From: Ramlibacter tataouinensis TTB310 | GTDB lineage: Bacteria > Pseudomonadota > Gammaproteobacteria > Burkholderiales > Burkholderiaceae_C | NCBI RefSeq assembly: GCF_000215705.1 | Contig: NC_015677.1 | Location: forward strand, 434,001 to 498,000 | DNA: 64,000 nt | Direction: 5' to 3' | In this document: positions 50,124-60,462 of the stretch, piece by piece | How the letters are laid out: the number at the start of each line of letters is the position of its first letter | Numbering within the stretch: position 1 is the stretch's first letter | Notes under the pieces: model-generated | Database searches by the model: none | What the model was told of the DNA's origin: nothing | Seen by the model: the letters and a program-made list of their open reading frames with translations, nothing else | Program-made: the position numbers and the translations under genes

Positions 50124-50349
50124 GGCCGCATTGTGAAGGCGCGTGCCTGCCTTCGGCCGGGCTCAATCCGTGCCGTGCTACCATGCCTGCTGCTGGACGT
50201 TCTAAAGATCGTCGTTCCACTGGTTTTTTCTTCTCCTTCCTTCGGCCTGGCACTCCGAAGCGACGTTGTCGAACTCCCCTCCCGATGTTCTCTGGCGTTG
50301 TGCAGGCGCACGGCATGTCGCTTTGCGACCAATTCCTAATGGAGACATC

Positions 50350-50637
50350 ATGGGAAACAAACTCTACGTGGGCAACCTGCCTTACTCCTTCGGCGATAGT
50401 GAGATGCAACAGGCTTTCAGCCAGTTCGGGACCGTCGGCAGCGCCAAAGTCGTCATGGACCGGGACACCGGCCGGTCCAAGGGCTTCGGTTTCGTCGAGA
50501 TGGGGAGTGCGGCCGAAGCTCAGTCCGCGATCCAGGGCATGCACGGCCAGCAGCACGGCGGCCGTGACCTCGTGGTCAATGAGGCCCGCCCGATGGAGCC
50601 ACGCACTGGCGGTTCTGGCGCCGCCCGTCGCTTCTGA
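50350..50637 (+). CDS. RRM RNA-binding protein
   Basis: A 95-residue single RNA-recognition-motif protein. RNP2 is [12 protein letters not shown], and RNP1 is SKGFGFVEM. The short tail is Gly/Ala/Arg-containing. It resembles the small cyanobacterial/proteobacterial RNA-binding proteins induced by cold. GGAG lies 6 nt before ATG 50350. A leader of up to ~220 bp separates it from the ankyrin gene; no structure in it could be defined. Its stop overlaps the IF-1 start. Confidence 0.92.
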   Translation: MGNKLYVGNLPYSFGDSEMQQAFSQFGTVGSAKVVMDRDTGRSKGFGFVEMGSAAEAQSAIQGMHGQQHGGRDLVVNEARPMEPRTGGSGAARRF

Positions 50638-50903
50638 TGGCCAAGGAAGAACTGATCGAGATGCGCGGTCGCGTGGACGAGATCCTGCCGGACTCGCGCT
50701 GCCGCGTCATCCTCAGCAACGGGCATCAGCTGGTGGCCTACACCGGCGGCAAGATGAAGAAGCACCGCATTCGCATCATTGCCGGCGACGACGTGACTCT
50801 CGAGCTTTCGCCGTATGACCTGACCAAGGGCCGCATCATGTTTCGGCATTTGCCGGAACGACGGGCGGATGGCGGTGGCGCCCGGCCTGCCCAGCGGCGC
50901 TGA
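50637..50903 (+). CDS. infA: Translation initiation factor IF-1, accessory paralogue
   Basis: An 88-residue IF-1: [21 protein letters not shown], then [18 protein letters not shown], then [15 protein letters not shown]. The canonical protein ends at about residue 72; here an extra Arg/Gly tail ([15 protein letters not shown]) follows. It is coupled by TGATG to the RRM gene and not located in a ribosomal protein operon, so it is probably a second infA. A terminator follows. Confidence 0.93.
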   Translation: MAKEELIEMRGRVDEILPDSRCRVILSNGHQLVAYTGGKMKKHRIRIIAGDDVTLELSPYDLTKGRIMFRHLPERRADGGGARPAQRR

Positions 50904-50921
50904 CCAGCATCTCCCCAAGCG

Positions 50922-50946
50922 AAGGCCTCATTGCGGGGCCTTTTTC
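50922..50946 (+). terminator. Rho-independent terminator after infA
   Basis: aaggcc (50922-50927) pairs with ggcctt (50937-50942), followed by a T run. It ends the RRM-infA unit. Confidence 0.75.
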
Positions 50947-50981
50947 ATGCGGACAGCACCTGCCACTTAGGTAAGCTGCGC

Positions 50982-51674
50982 TCAGACCTTGCGCGCCCGT
51001 CCGCCGAAGATCGCCGTGCCCACGCGCACCAGGGTGCTGCCGGCGGCGACGGCGGCCTCCAGGTCCGCCGTCATGCCCATGGACAGCGTGTCCAGCGCCA
51101 GCCCGGCCTGCCGCAGCTGCCGGAACAGGGCCGCGGCCCGCAGGTGGACCTGGCGGGCCGACTCGAAATCCGGCGCCGGCTCGGGGAGGGTCATCAGGCC
51201 GCGCAGCGAAAGGCGCGGCAGCCGGGCGACCTCCTGCGCCAGCGCCAGCGCCTCCTGCGGCGCGATGCCGGCCTTGGTCGGGCCGCCGTCGATGTTGACC
51301 TGGATGCACACCTGCAGGGGCGGCAGCGCCGGCGGCCGCTGCTCGGACAGCCGCTGCGCGATCTTCAGGCGGTCCACGGTGTGGGCCCAGTCGAAATGCT
51401 GCGCCACCAGGCGCGTCTTGTTGCTCTGGATCGGGCCGATGCAGTGCCACTCCAGGGGCAGGTGCGCCAGCGCCGCCCGCTTGTCCACCGCCTCCTGGAT
51501 GTAGTTCTCGCCGAACGCGCGCTGGCCCGCCGCGTGGGCCTGGGCCACGGCCTCGGGGCCGAAGGTCTTGGACACGGCCAGCAGCGTGACTTCGTCCGCA
51601 CGGCGTTGCGCCGAAGCACAGGCCGCGGCGATGCGCGAGCGTACTTGTTGGAGGTTGTCTGGAATCGTCGTCAT
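50982..51674 (-). CDS. yggS: YggS-family PLP homeostasis protein
   Basis: A 230-residue PLP-binding TIM-barrel protein. The lysine that binds PLP is in LLAVSKTFGPE, followed by FGENYIQEA, WHCIGPIQSNK, VNIDGGPTKAG, GLMTLPE and the phosphate-binding SMGMTADLEAAV and VRVGTAIFGGR. Role in pyridoxal phosphate homeostasis. It is divergent from pilT with a 33-bp gap, an arrangement common in proteobacteria. Confidence 0.94.
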   Translation of the reverse strand: MTTIPDNLQQVRSRIAAACASAQRRADEVTLLAVSKTFGPEAVAQAHAAGQRAFGENYIQEAVDKRAALAHLPLEWHCIGPIQSNKTRLVAQHFDWAHTVDRLKIAQRLSEQRPPALPPLQVCIQVNIDGGPTKAGIAPQEALALAQEVARLPRLSLRGLMTLPEPAPDFESARQVHLRAAALFRQLRQAGLALDTLSMGMTADLEAAVAAGSTLVRVGTAIFGGRARKV

Positions 51675-51707
51675 AATCGATCGGGACTGGAACGACAAGA
51701 GGGACTC

Positions 51708-52751
<1,044 letters not shown>

Positions 52752-52766
52752 GCGAGGAGCAGCACG

Positions 52767-53903
52767 ATGGAACGCGACCAGGCCAGCAAATTCATCAACG
52801 ACCTGCTCAAGCTGATGGTCAGCCGCAACGGCAGCGACCTGTTCATCACCGGCGACTTCCCGCCCGCCATCAAGGTGGACGGCAAGGTCACCAAGGTCTC
52901 GCCGCAGCCGCTGAACGCCGGCCACACGCTGGCGCTGGCCCGCTCGATCATGAACGACAAGCAGGCCTCGGAGTTCGAGCGCACCAAGGAGTGCAACTTC
53001 GCGATCTCGCCGGGGGGCATCGGCCGCTTCCGCGTCAACGCCTTCGTGCAGCAGGGCAAGGTCGGCATGGTGCTGCGGGTGATCCCGCAGGTGCTGCCCA
53101 CCATCGACGGCCTGGGCGTGCCGCAGGTGCTCAAGGAGGTGGTGATGGCCAAGCGCGGCCTGGTGGTGCTGGTGGGCGCCACCGGCTCGGGCAAGTCGAC
53201 CACGCTGGCGGCCATGATCGACTGGCGCAACGAGCAGAGCCAGGGCCACATCATCACCATCGAGGATCCGGTGGAATTCGTGCACCCGCACAAGAACTGC
53301 GTGGTGACGCAGCGCGAGGTCGGCCTGGACACCGACAGCTGGGAGGCGGCGCTGAAGAACACGCTGCGCCAGGCGCCCGACGTGATCCTGATGGGCGAGG
53401 TGCGCGACCGCGAGACCATGGAGCACGCGATCGCCTTCGCCGAGACCGGCCACCTGTGCATGTGCACGCTGCACGCCAACAGCGCCAACCAGGCGCTGGA
53501 CCGGATCATCAACTTCTTCCCCGAGGAGCGCCGCACCCAGCTGCTGATGGACCTGTCGCTCAACCTCAAGGGCATGGTGTCGCAGCGCCTGGTGCCCAAG
53601 CAGGACGGCAAGGGCCGCGCGGCGGCGGTGGAGATCATGCTCAACACCCCGCTGATCTCCGACCTGATCTTCAAGGGCGAGGTCTCCGAGATCAAGGAGA
53701 TCATGAAGAAGAGCCGCAACCTGGGCATGCAGACCTTCGACCAGGCGCTGTTCGATGCCTACGAGGGCAACGTCATCAGCTACGAGGACGCGCTGCGCAA
53801 CGCCGACTCGGTCAACGACCTGCGGCTGCAGATCAAGCTGAACAGCCAGCGGGCCAAGACCCAGGACCTGTCGGCGGGCACCGAGCACCTGGCCATCGTT
53901 TAA
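52767..53903 (+). CDS. pilU: Type IV pilus retraction ATPase PilU
   Basis: A 378-residue PilT paralogue that supports PilT in retraction under load. Walker A GATGSGKSTT, Asp box TIEDPVEF, Walker B LMGEVRDRETM, His box HLCMCTLHA. It ends with the longer C-terminal tail typical of PilU. It starts 15 bp after pilT with GAGGAGC upstream. Confidence 0.95.
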   Translation: MERDQASKFINDLLKLMVSRNGSDLFITGDFPPAIKVDGKVTKVSPQPLNAGHTLALARSIMNDKQASEFERTKECNFAISPGGIGRFRVNAFVQQGKVGMVLRVIPQVLPTIDGLGVPQVLKEVVMAKRGLVVLVGATGSGKSTTLAAMIDWRNEQSQGHIITIEDPVEFVHPHKNCVVTQREVGLDTDSWEAALKNTLRQAPDVILMGEVRDRETMEHAIAFAETGHLCMCTLHANSANQALDRIINFFPEERRTQLLMDLSLNLKGMVSQRLVPKQDGKGRAAAVEIMLNTPLISDLIFKGEVSEIKEIMKKSRNLGMQTFDQALFDAYEGNVISYEDALRNADSVNDLRLQIKLNSQRAKTQDLSAGTEHLAIV

Positions 53904-53939
53904 CTTGGAAATCGCTGCGCGATTTCCAAGTTGTTTTCC
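53902..53939 (+). terminator. Rho-independent terminator after pilU
   Basis: A perfect 14-bp stem (53902-53915 with 53919-53932, 3-nt loop) followed by gtttt. It begins at the pilU stop codon. Confidence 0.8.
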
Positions 53940-53946
53940 TGATCAG

Positions 53947-53982
53947 TTGAAGGAGGACCGGCGGAGCCGGATCCTCTTTCAA
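53947..53982. repeat. Second hairpin in the pilU downstream gap
   Basis: Arms 53947-53962 and 53966-53982 pair over about 16 bp with one bulged base and one G-T pair. No T tract follows. Confidence 0.5.
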
Positions 53983-54020
53983 AGGGTGTTCGCGCTGCAT
54001 GCTATTGCGCGCGAACGGAG

Positions 54021-54043
54021 CGCCCGCTGGCAGCGGGCGTTTT
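54021..54043 (+). terminator. Third hairpin with T tract
   Basis: cgcccgct (54021-54028) pairs with agcgggcg (54032-54039), then tttt. A second terminator ahead of the dehydrogenase gene. Confidence 0.65.
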
Positions 54044-54101
54044 CATTCCGGGCAGTCCGAAGTTCCTAGAATCCGGCCTTCCACCACCCCTAAGGCCGAC
54101 C

Positions 54102-55004
54102 ATGCCCAGCACCAACCCCAAGACCTACGACCCCACTCCGTCCCGCAAGGTGGCCTTCCTCGGCCTGGGCGTGATGGGCTTTCCCATGGCGGGCCACCTG
54201 GCCCTGGCCGGGCACCAGGTGACCGTCTACAACCGCAGCGCGGCCAAGGCCCAGGCCTGGGCCGGCGAGTTCAAGGGCCAGTCCGCGGCCACGCCGCGCG
54301 AGGCGGCGGCGGGCTGCGACCTCGTGTTCTGCTGCGTCGGCAACGACGACGACCTGCGCTCGGTGGTGCTCGGCGCCGACGGGGTGCTGGCCGGGATGAA
54401 GCCCGGCGCGGTCTTCGTCGACCACACGACGGCCTCGGCCGACGTGGCCCGCGAGCTGTCGGCCGCGGCGGCGGCCAAGGGCCTGAAGTTCGTCGACGCG
54501 CCGGTGTCCGGCGGCCAGGCCGGCGCGCAGAACGGCCTGCTCACGGTGATGTGCGGCGGCGACAAGGCGGCCTTCGAGGCCGCCCGGCCGGCGGCGATGG
54601 CGTTCTCGCGCGCCTTCACCCACCTGGGCCCCAGCGGCGCCGGCCAGCTGGCCAAGATGGTCAACCAGATCGCCATCGCCGGCCTGGTGCAGGGCCTGTC
54701 GGAGGCCATCGCCTTCGGCCAGAAGGCCGGGCTGGACATGGCCCAGGTGCTGGAGGTCATCGGCAAGGGCGCGGCCCAGAGCTGGCAGATGGACAACCGC
54801 GGCAAGACCATGATCGAAGGCAAGTTCGACTTCGGTTTCGCGGTCGACTGGATGCGCAAGGACCTGGGCCTGGTGCTGGACGAGGCCAAGCGCAACGGCG
54901 CGCGGCTGCCGGTCACCGCCCTGGTCGACCAGTTTTACGCGGACGTGCAAAACCAGGGCGGGCGCCGCTGGGACACTTCCAGCTTGATCACGCGTCTTAA
55001 GTGA
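54102..55004 (+). CDS. 3-hydroxyisobutyrate dehydrogenase-family NAD(P) oxidoreductase
   Basis: A 300-residue beta-hydroxyacid dehydrogenase. NAD(P) motif FLGLGVMGFPMAGHLALAG, substrate-binding motif DAPVSGGQAGAQNG, catalytic lysine region KMVNQIAIAG, and a GFAVDWMRKDLGLVLDEAK helix are present. It could be a 3-hydroxyisobutyrate, tartronate semialdehyde or succinic semialdehyde reductase-type enzyme; the residues seen do not decide. It is monocistronic after the terminator array. Confidence 0.9.
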   Translation: MPSTNPKTYDPTPSRKVAFLGLGVMGFPMAGHLALAGHQVTVYNRSAAKAQAWAGEFKGQSAATPREAAAGCDLVFCCVGNDDDLRSVVLGADGVLAGMKPGAVFVDHTTASADVARELSAAAAAKGLKFVDAPVSGGQAGAQNGLLTVMCGGDKAAFEAARPAAMAFSRAFTHLGPSGAGQLAKMVNQIAIAGLVQGLSEAIAFGQKAGLDMAQVLEVIGKGAAQSWQMDNRGKTMIEGKFDFGFAVDWMRKDLGLVLDEAKRNGARLPVTALVDQFYADVQNQGGRRWDTSSLITRLK

Positions 55005-55140
55005 GCGCACGCTGTGAGCTAAGGCCCTACGGCCACTCGCTCGCTGCCGCCTAGCCCGCCAGTCCGGCCGCGCACGCCATCGCCGTTGGTCCAGGAACGC
55101 GGATTGCCGTGTTGACGCTCTTTACGGCAAAGGGCGATCA

Positions 55141-55767
55141 ATGGATGAGGACACCCCGGGGCGCGCCGACCTTTCGCGGCGCAAGTTCCTGCTCAGCGGC
55201 TCGGCCGGAGCGGCAATCCCCCTCACGATGGGTGCGCCGGATCAGGCGGCGGCCCAAGGCCGCCTGCCGCGGGCCGGCACCGCGCCGGCTGGTGGCTCGA
55301 TGCCGCTGGTGTTGCAGGTCAACGGCACCGAGCACCGCCTGAACCTCGATCCCCGCACCACACTGCTGGATGCGCTGCGTGAGCACGTGGGGCTGGCCGG
55401 CTCCAAAAAGGGCTGTGACCATGGGCAGTGCGGCGCCTGCACCGTGCTGGCTGGCGGCGAACGGGTCCTGTCCTGCCTGACGCTGGCGGTGCAGGCGCAG
55501 GGACGGCCGGTGGTCACCATCGAGGGCCTGGCCCAGGGCGACGCCCTGCACCCCATGCAGCAGGCCTTCATCGACAACGACGCCTTCCAGTGCGGCTACT
55601 GCACGCCCGGGCAGATCATGAGTGCGGTGGCCTGCGTCCAGGAGGGGCGTGCCTCGAACGACGCCGAGATCCGCGAGTACATGAGCGGCAACCTGTGCCG
55701 CTGCGCCGCCTACCCGAACATCGTCGCGGCGGTGCGCGAAGCCGCTCCCCGCATGCGGAGGACCTGA
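55141..55767 (+). CDS. paoA: Aldehyde oxidoreductase 2Fe-2S subunit (PaoA/YagT-like)
   Basis: A 208-residue iron-sulfur subunit of a periplasmic molybdenum aldehyde oxidoreductase. A Tat signal is visible as SRRKFLLSGSAGA. The plant-type 2Fe-2S motif is KKGCDHGQCGACTVL and the second cluster is QCGYCTPGQ with NLCRCAAYPN. Start ATG 55141 follows AAAGGG. It passes electrons to the FAD subunit encoded next. Its stop overlaps an ATG (TGATG) that would be the expected start of paoB. Confidence 0.92.
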   Translation: MDEDTPGRADLSRRKFLLSGSAGAAIPLTMGAPDQAAAQGRLPRAGTAPAGGSMPLVLQVNGTEHRLNLDPRTTLLDALREHVGLAGSKKGCDHGQCGACTVLAGGERVLSCLTLAVQAQGRPVVTIEGLAQGDALHPMQQAFIDNDAFQCGYCTPGQIMSAVACVQEGRASNDAEIREYMSGNLCRCAAYPNIVAAVREAAPRMRRT

Positions 55768-55810
55768 TGCGGCCGGTCACCCATACCTTGTCACCGACCC
55801 GCAGGGCGCG

Positions 55811-56788
55811 GTGCGCGCCGCCTCGGACGCTGCCGCCGAAACGCCGGTGCGTGCGCCGGTGCAGTACCTGGCCGGCGGCACCACCCTGGTCGACCTGATG
55901 AAGCTGGACGTGATGCGGCCGGCGCAGCTGGTGGACATCACCCGGCTCCAGGCTCCCGGCCTGCACAGCATCGAGGCCGGCCGCGACGGCCTGCGCATCG
56001 GCGCGCTGGCGACCATGCGCCAGGTGGCCGACCATCCCGCGGTGCGGCGCGACTACCCGGTGCTGTCGGACGCCATGTGGCTGGCGGCCTCGCCGCAGAT
56101 CCGCAACATGGCGCGCACCGGCGGCAACGTGCTGCAACGCACGCGCTGCGCCTACTTCCGCGACATCAGCTGGCCCTGCAACAAACGCGAGCCGGGCAGC
56201 GGCTGTTCGGCCCTGGAGGGGCAGAACCGCTGGCACGCGGTGCTGGGCACCTCCGAGTCGTGCATCGCCAGCTACCCCGGCGACTGGGCCACCGCGCTGG
56301 TGGCGCTGGACGCCACCGTGCACACGCTGGCACCGCGCGGCGCGCGCTCGCTGCCGTTCGCGCGGCTGCACCGCCTGCCCGGGCAGACGCCGCACATCGA
56401 GACCGTGCTGGCGCCCGGCGAGCTGATCACCGGCTTCAGCGTCCCAGCGGCGCCCTTCATGCGGCGCTCGCTGTACCTTAAGGTGCGCGACCGCGAGTCT
56501 TACGAGTTCGCGCTGGCCAGTGCCGCGGTCGCGCTCGATCTTGACGGCGAAACCGTGCGCCAGGTGCGCATCGGCCTGGGCGGGCCGGTGGCCGTGCCCT
56601 GGCGCGCGCGAGAGGCCGAGGCCGCGCTGGCGGGCAGGCCGCTGACCGAGGCCAATGCCCTGGCCGCCGCCCGCGCCGCCTTTGCCGGCGCCCGCCCGCG
56701 CGAGCACAACGCTTTCCGCATCCCGCTGGGCGAACAGACGCTGGTGCGGGCCCTGATGCAAGCCAAGACCATGGAGGTGGCGTCATGA
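55811..56788 (+). CDS. paoB: Aldehyde oxidoreductase FAD subunit (PaoB-like), N-terminus in doubt
   Basis: A CO-dehydrogenase-type FAD-binding protein: YLAGGTTLVDLMKLDVMRP, SPQIRNMARTGGNVLQRTRC, and a 4Fe-4S-type cysteine set (RCAYF, PCNKREPGSGC) as in PaoB. The expected coupled ATG at 55767 (MRPVT) is in a different frame and soon stops. Residues matching the family N-terminus (PYLVTDPQGAV) lie in the frame of this gene just upstream of GTG 55811. So either one base is missing near 55776-55780 or translation begins late at 55811, losing about 15 residues. Confidence 0.75.
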   Translation: MRAASDAAAETPVRAPVQYLAGGTTLVDLMKLDVMRPAQLVDITRLQAPGLHSIEAGRDGLRIGALATMRQVADHPAVRRDYPVLSDAMWLAASPQIRNMARTGGNVLQRTRCAYFRDISWPCNKREPGSGCSALEGQNRWHAVLGTSESCIASYPGDWATALVALDATVHTLAPRGARSLPFARLHRLPGQTPHIETVLAPGELITGFSVPAAPFMRRSLYLKVRDRESYEFALASAAVALDLDGETVRQVRIGLGGPVAVPWRAREAEAALAGRPLTEANALAAARAAFAGARPREHNAFRIPLGEQTLVRALMQAKTMEVAS

Positions 56789-59001
56789 GCGCACCGGTGC
56801 CGAAACCACAGGCCAACATGGGCGAGCCAATCGCCCGGCGCGAGGCCCGCGCCAAGGTCACCGGCGCGGCACGCTATGCCGCCGACATGCCGGTGGCCAA
56901 CCCCGCCCATGCCTATCTGGTCACCAGCACCATCGGCAGAGGGCGCGTGCTGGGCTTCAACGAGGCGCCGGCGCGCGCCGTGCCGGGCGTGCTGGCCGTG
57001 ATGACGCATGCCAACCGGCCCAAGCTGCAGGAGGTCAAGCACTTCTTCGCCGGCGGCCAGGGGCTGACGGCGGTGCCGCCGCTGGCCGGGCCCGAGGTGC
57101 ACCACGACGGCCAGATCGTGGCGATGGTGGTGGCCGAGACCTACGAGGCCGCGCGCGAGGCGGCGCACCGCCTGGGCGTGCGCTACGAGCGGCAGGCGCC
57201 GGCGGCCACCTTCGGCTCCAAAGGCCTGGTCGAACAGCGCACGGCCGAGGTGCTGAAGGAGCGCAAGGATCCCGCGCTGGGCGACGCGGAAGCGGGTTTT
57301 CGCGCCGCCGCCGCGGTGGTCGATGCGCAGTACGGCACGCCGACCCAGCACCACAACCCGATCGAGCTGTTCGCCACCACGGCGCACTGGCTGGGTGACG
57401 AGCTCACCGTCTACGAGCCCAGCCAGTTCGTCTACGGCCTGCGCACCGGGCTGGCCGAGCAGCTGGGCATGCCGCCGGAGAAGATCCGCGTCGTCAACGA
57501 CTTCGTGGGCGGGGCCTTCGGCTCCAAGGGCGCCTTGACCCAGCGCACCGCGCTGGTGGCACTGGCGGCGCGCCAGCTCGGCCGGCCTGTCAAGCTGGTG
57601 GCCACCCGCGACCAGGGTTTCACCATCTCGGGCCATCGCCACGAGACGCGGCATCGCGTGCGCCTGGGCGCCACGCGCGAAGGCCGCTTCACCGCCTACC
57701 AACACGACATCTGGGAGCTGAATGGGCGCACCGACCCCTACGTGAACGGCGGTATCGAGAACTCGGCGGCCATGTACGCCTTCCCGGCCGTGGCCAGCAC
57801 GGGCCGGATGGTGCGCGCCGACCGCAACCCGCCGATCTTCATGCGCTCGCCGCCCGAGGTGCCGGTGATGTACGCGCTGGAGAGCGCGATCGACGAGCTG
57901 GCCGTCCGGCTGTCCATGGACCCGGTGGAGCTACGCCGCCGTAACGACACCGACAGGAACTGGGTCACCGGTAAACCGTACACCAGCCGCAGCCTGATGC
58001 AGTGCTACGACGCGGCCTCCGAGGCCTTCGGCTGGCGCCGCCGCAACCCGCAGCCGGGCTCCATGCGCGAGGGCGACTGGCTGGTGGGGTGGGGCTGCGC
58101 GACGGCCACCTACCCCACCCAGATGTCGCCCGCAGTGGCGCGCGTGCGGCTGGCGGCGGACGGCACGGCGCGGGTGGAGATCGCGGCGCACGACGTGGGC
58201 ACCGGCGCCTACACCGTTATCGGCCAGATGGCCGCGCAGTGCCTGTCCCTGTCGCCGGAGCGCGTGGCGGTGACCATCGGCGACAGCGTGCTGCCGCCGG
58301 GGCCGGTGTCGGGCGGCTCGGTCACCACGGCCAGCGCCTGCTCGGCCGTCAAGCTGGCGTGCGACCAGATCCTGGCGCGGCTGGGCCTGGCGGGCGGGGT
58401 GGATGAGCCGCAGCGGAAAGCGGCCTTCGAGAAGCTGCAGCTGGGCGCTATCGAGGAGACCGGCAACTACGTCCCGGCCTCCAGCCGCAGCAAGAGCACT
58501 GCCGGCCTGTACAGCGGCAGCGTGGACATCAGCGGCGGCGCCAACATGGAGAACGGCGTCAAGACCATGTTCGCTTTCGGCGCCGAGTTCGTGGAAGTGC
58601 GGGTGCATGCGCGCACTCGCGAGATCCGGGTGCCGCGCATCGTCGGCGCCTTCGCCGCGGGCCGCATCATGAACCCGCGCACGGCCCACAGCCAGCTGAT
58701 GGGCGGGATGATCTGGGGCATCGGCTCGGCCCTGCACGAGTTCACCGAGATCGACACGCGCGAGGCGCGCTACATCAACGACAACCTGGCCGAGTACCTG
58801 GTGCCGGTGAATGCCGACATCCGCCAGGTGGACGTGATCTTCGTGCCCGAAGTCGACCAGGAGGCCAACCCGGTGGGCGCCAAGGGCATCGGCGAGCTGG
58901 CCAACGTGGGCACGGCCGCGGCGGTGGCCAACGCGGTGTTCCACGCCACCGGCCGGCGCATCCGCGAGCTGCCCATTACCGTGGACAAGCTGATCGCCTG
59001 A
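56785..59001 (+). CDS. paoC: Aldehyde oxidoreductase molybdenum subunit (PaoC-like)
   Basis: A 738-residue catalytic subunit of the xanthine dehydrogenase family, binding a molybdenum pterin cofactor. Seen are the N-terminal domain (ARAKVTGAARYAADMP), the cofactor motifs VVNDFVGGAFGSKG, and the C-terminal VGAKGIGELANVGTAAAVANA with the base Glu. It overlaps paoB by 4 nt (ATGA). Expected role: periplasmic oxidation of aromatic or other aldehydes to acids. No cofactor-maturation gene (PaoD-type) is seen downstream. Confidence 0.93.
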   Translation: MSAPVPKPQANMGEPIARREARAKVTGAARYAADMPVANPAHAYLVTSTIGRGRVLGFNEAPARAVPGVLAVMTHANRPKLQEVKHFFAGGQGLTAVPPLAGPEVHHDGQIVAMVVAETYEAAREAAHRLGVRYERQAPAATFGSKGLVEQRTAEVLKERKDPALGDAEAGFRAAAAVVDAQYGTPTQHHNPIELFATTAHWLGDELTVYEPSQFVYGLRTGLAEQLGMPPEKIRVVNDFVGGAFGSKGALTQRTALVALAARQLGRPVKLVATRDQGFTISGHRHETRHRVRLGATREGRFTAYQHDIWELNGRTDPYVNGGIENSAAMYAFPAVASTGRMVRADRNPPIFMRSPPEVPVMYALESAIDELAVRLSMDPVELRRRNDTDRNWVTGKPYTSRSLMQCYDAASEAFGWRRRNPQPGSMREGDWLVGWGCATATYPTQMSPAVARVRLAADGTARVEIAAHDVGTGAYTVIGQMAAQCLSLSPERVAVTIGDSVLPPGPVSGGSVTTASACSAVKLACDQILARLGLAGGVDEPQRKAAFEKLQLGAIEETGNYVPASSRSKSTAGLYSGSVDISGGANMENGVKTMFAFGAEFVEVRVHARTREIRVPRIVGAFAAGRIMNPRTAHSQLMGGMIWGIGSALHEFTEIDTREARYINDNLAEYLVPVNADIRQVDVIFVPEVDQEANPVGAKGIGELANVGTAAAVANAVFHATGRRIRELPITVDKLIA

Positions 59002-59023
59002 GGCGTGCCGCCTGTGGCGGGCC

Positions 59024-59692
59024 TCAGCGCGTCGGCGGCTGCGACGCGGGCGGCTGCGGCCGCGTGTAGGTCTGGATGCGGGCCAGCTCGTCCTCGCTGA
59101 TGATCTCGAACATGCGCACGACCTTCTGCACGCTGCCCACCGAGCGGGCCAGCTGGGTGGCGCGGTCGGCCTCGCGCTGCGTCACGCGGCCCATCAGGTA
59201 GACCGTGCCGCGCTCGGTGACCACCCGGAAGGCGCCGGCGAACAGGTCGCGCGCATCGACGAGGGTCGCGCGCACCCTGCTGGTGGTCAGCACGTCCGCC
59301 GACCGCTGCGTCAGCGTGCTGGCCGGGCCGATGGCCAGCTCGTTGACCACGCCCATCACGTTCTCGACCTGCGTGACCGCCTGCTCGGCGGTCTGCTTGT
59401 GCGCCTCGTCGGGCACCTCGCCGCTCAGCAGCACGCGGCGGTTGTAGCTGGTGACGTTGACGTGGGCGCGCTCGCCCATCAGGCCGCGCAGGCGGTTGGC
59501 CGCGCGCATCTCGATGCCCTCGTCCTCCAGCTGGGCGCCGGAGGTGCGGCGGTCGATGGCCACCAGCGTGCCGACCGCGGCGCCGCCCACCATCAGGGGC
59601 ACGCAGGCGCCGAGCGCGCCGGCCGCGAGGACCGCAGCCAGCGCGGTGAGCGCCAGCCGGCGCGGGAACCAGGGGTGTCGTTGTTGCTTCAT
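59024..59692 (-). CDS. BON-domain lipoprotein (DolP/YraP-like)
   Basis: A 222-residue outer-membrane-type lipoprotein with lipobox LAAGALGAC and two BON domains (about 65-135 and 145-210: [37 protein letters not shown]). Such proteins bind anionic phospholipid and support envelope integrity. It overlaps the SIS-domain gene by 4 nt, the same order as the diaA-dolP pair of enterobacteria. Confidence 0.88.
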   Translation of the reverse strand: MKQQRHPWFPRRLALTALAAVLAAGALGACVPLMVGGAAVGTLVAIDRRTSGAQLEDEGIEMRAANRLRGLMGERAHVNVTSYNRRVLLSGEVPDEAHKQTAEQAVTQVENVMGVVNELAIGPASTLTQRSADVLTTSRVRATLVDARDLFAGAFRVVTERGTVYLMGRVTQREADRATQLARSVGSVQKVVRMFEIISEDELARIQTYTRPQPPASQPPTR

Positions 59693-60288
59693 GTCGGGGT
59701 TTCCTGTTCTCCCAGCAGCTGGGCGTCTACGCCGTCGCAGATGCAGTGCAGCGCCAGGATGTGCACCTCCTGGATGCGGGCGGTGCGTTCGTGGGGCACG
59801 CAGATGTGCACGTCGGTCTCGCGCAGCGCGGCGCCGATCTTGCCGCCGCCGCGCCCGGTGAGCGCCAGCACCGTCATCTCGCGCTCGTGCGCCGCCTCGA
59901 TGGCGGCCAGCACGTTGGCCGAGTTGCCGCTGGTGGAGAGAGCCAGCAGCACGTCGCCGGCCTGGCCCAGGGCGCGTACCTGCTTGGAGAAGATGCGGTT
60001 GAAGTCGTAGTCGTTGCCGACCGCCGTCAGGATGGAGCTGTCGGTGGTCAGGGCGATGGCGGCCAGCTCGGGCCGCTCGCGTTCGAAGCGGCCCACGAAC
60101 TCCGCCGAGAAATGCTGCGCGTCGGCGGCCGACCCGCCGTTGCCGCAGGCCAGCACCTTGCCGCCGCTGGTGACGCAGGCCAGCACCGCCTGCACGGCCG
60201 CCGCGATCGGCTTGCTCAGCGACTGCGCGGCCTGGTACTTCAGGTCGGCGCTGTCGATGAAGTGCTGTTGGATCCGTTGTTCGAGCAT
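59689..60288 (-). CDS. SIS-domain protein, DiaA/GmhA-like
   Basis: A 199-residue phosphosugar-binding protein: [63 protein letters not shown]. The sequence fits both phosphoheptose isomerase (GmhA) and DiaA, the DnaA-binding initiation factor; coupling to a BON lipoprotein gene favours the DiaA context. ATG 60288 ([10 protein letters not shown]) is the family start; an open upstream extension is noise. Confidence 0.87.
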   Translation of the reverse strand: MLEQRIQQHFIDSADLKYQAAQSLSKPIAAAVQAVLACVTSGGKVLACGNGGSAADAQHFSAEFVGRFERERPELAAIALTTDSSILTAVGNDYDFNRIFSKQVRALGQAGDVLLALSTSGNSANVLAAIEAAHEREMTVLALTGRGGGKIGAALRETDVHICVPHERTARIQEVHILALHCICDGVDAQLLGEQETPT

Positions 60289-60462
60289 GGGCCGGGATGA
60301 TACCGCTGCCCGTGCGGGTGCCCGCCGCGGCCGCCGGAAGCCGTGCCCGCCAAGCCATTGTGGCCGGGATTTTCCGCCGCCGGTTTGCACTCATCCGCTG
60401 CAGCGCAGGCGGTGGCCGGCCCTCGGGTATCTGCGCAGTTTTCATTTTTGCGTTGCTTCGAA

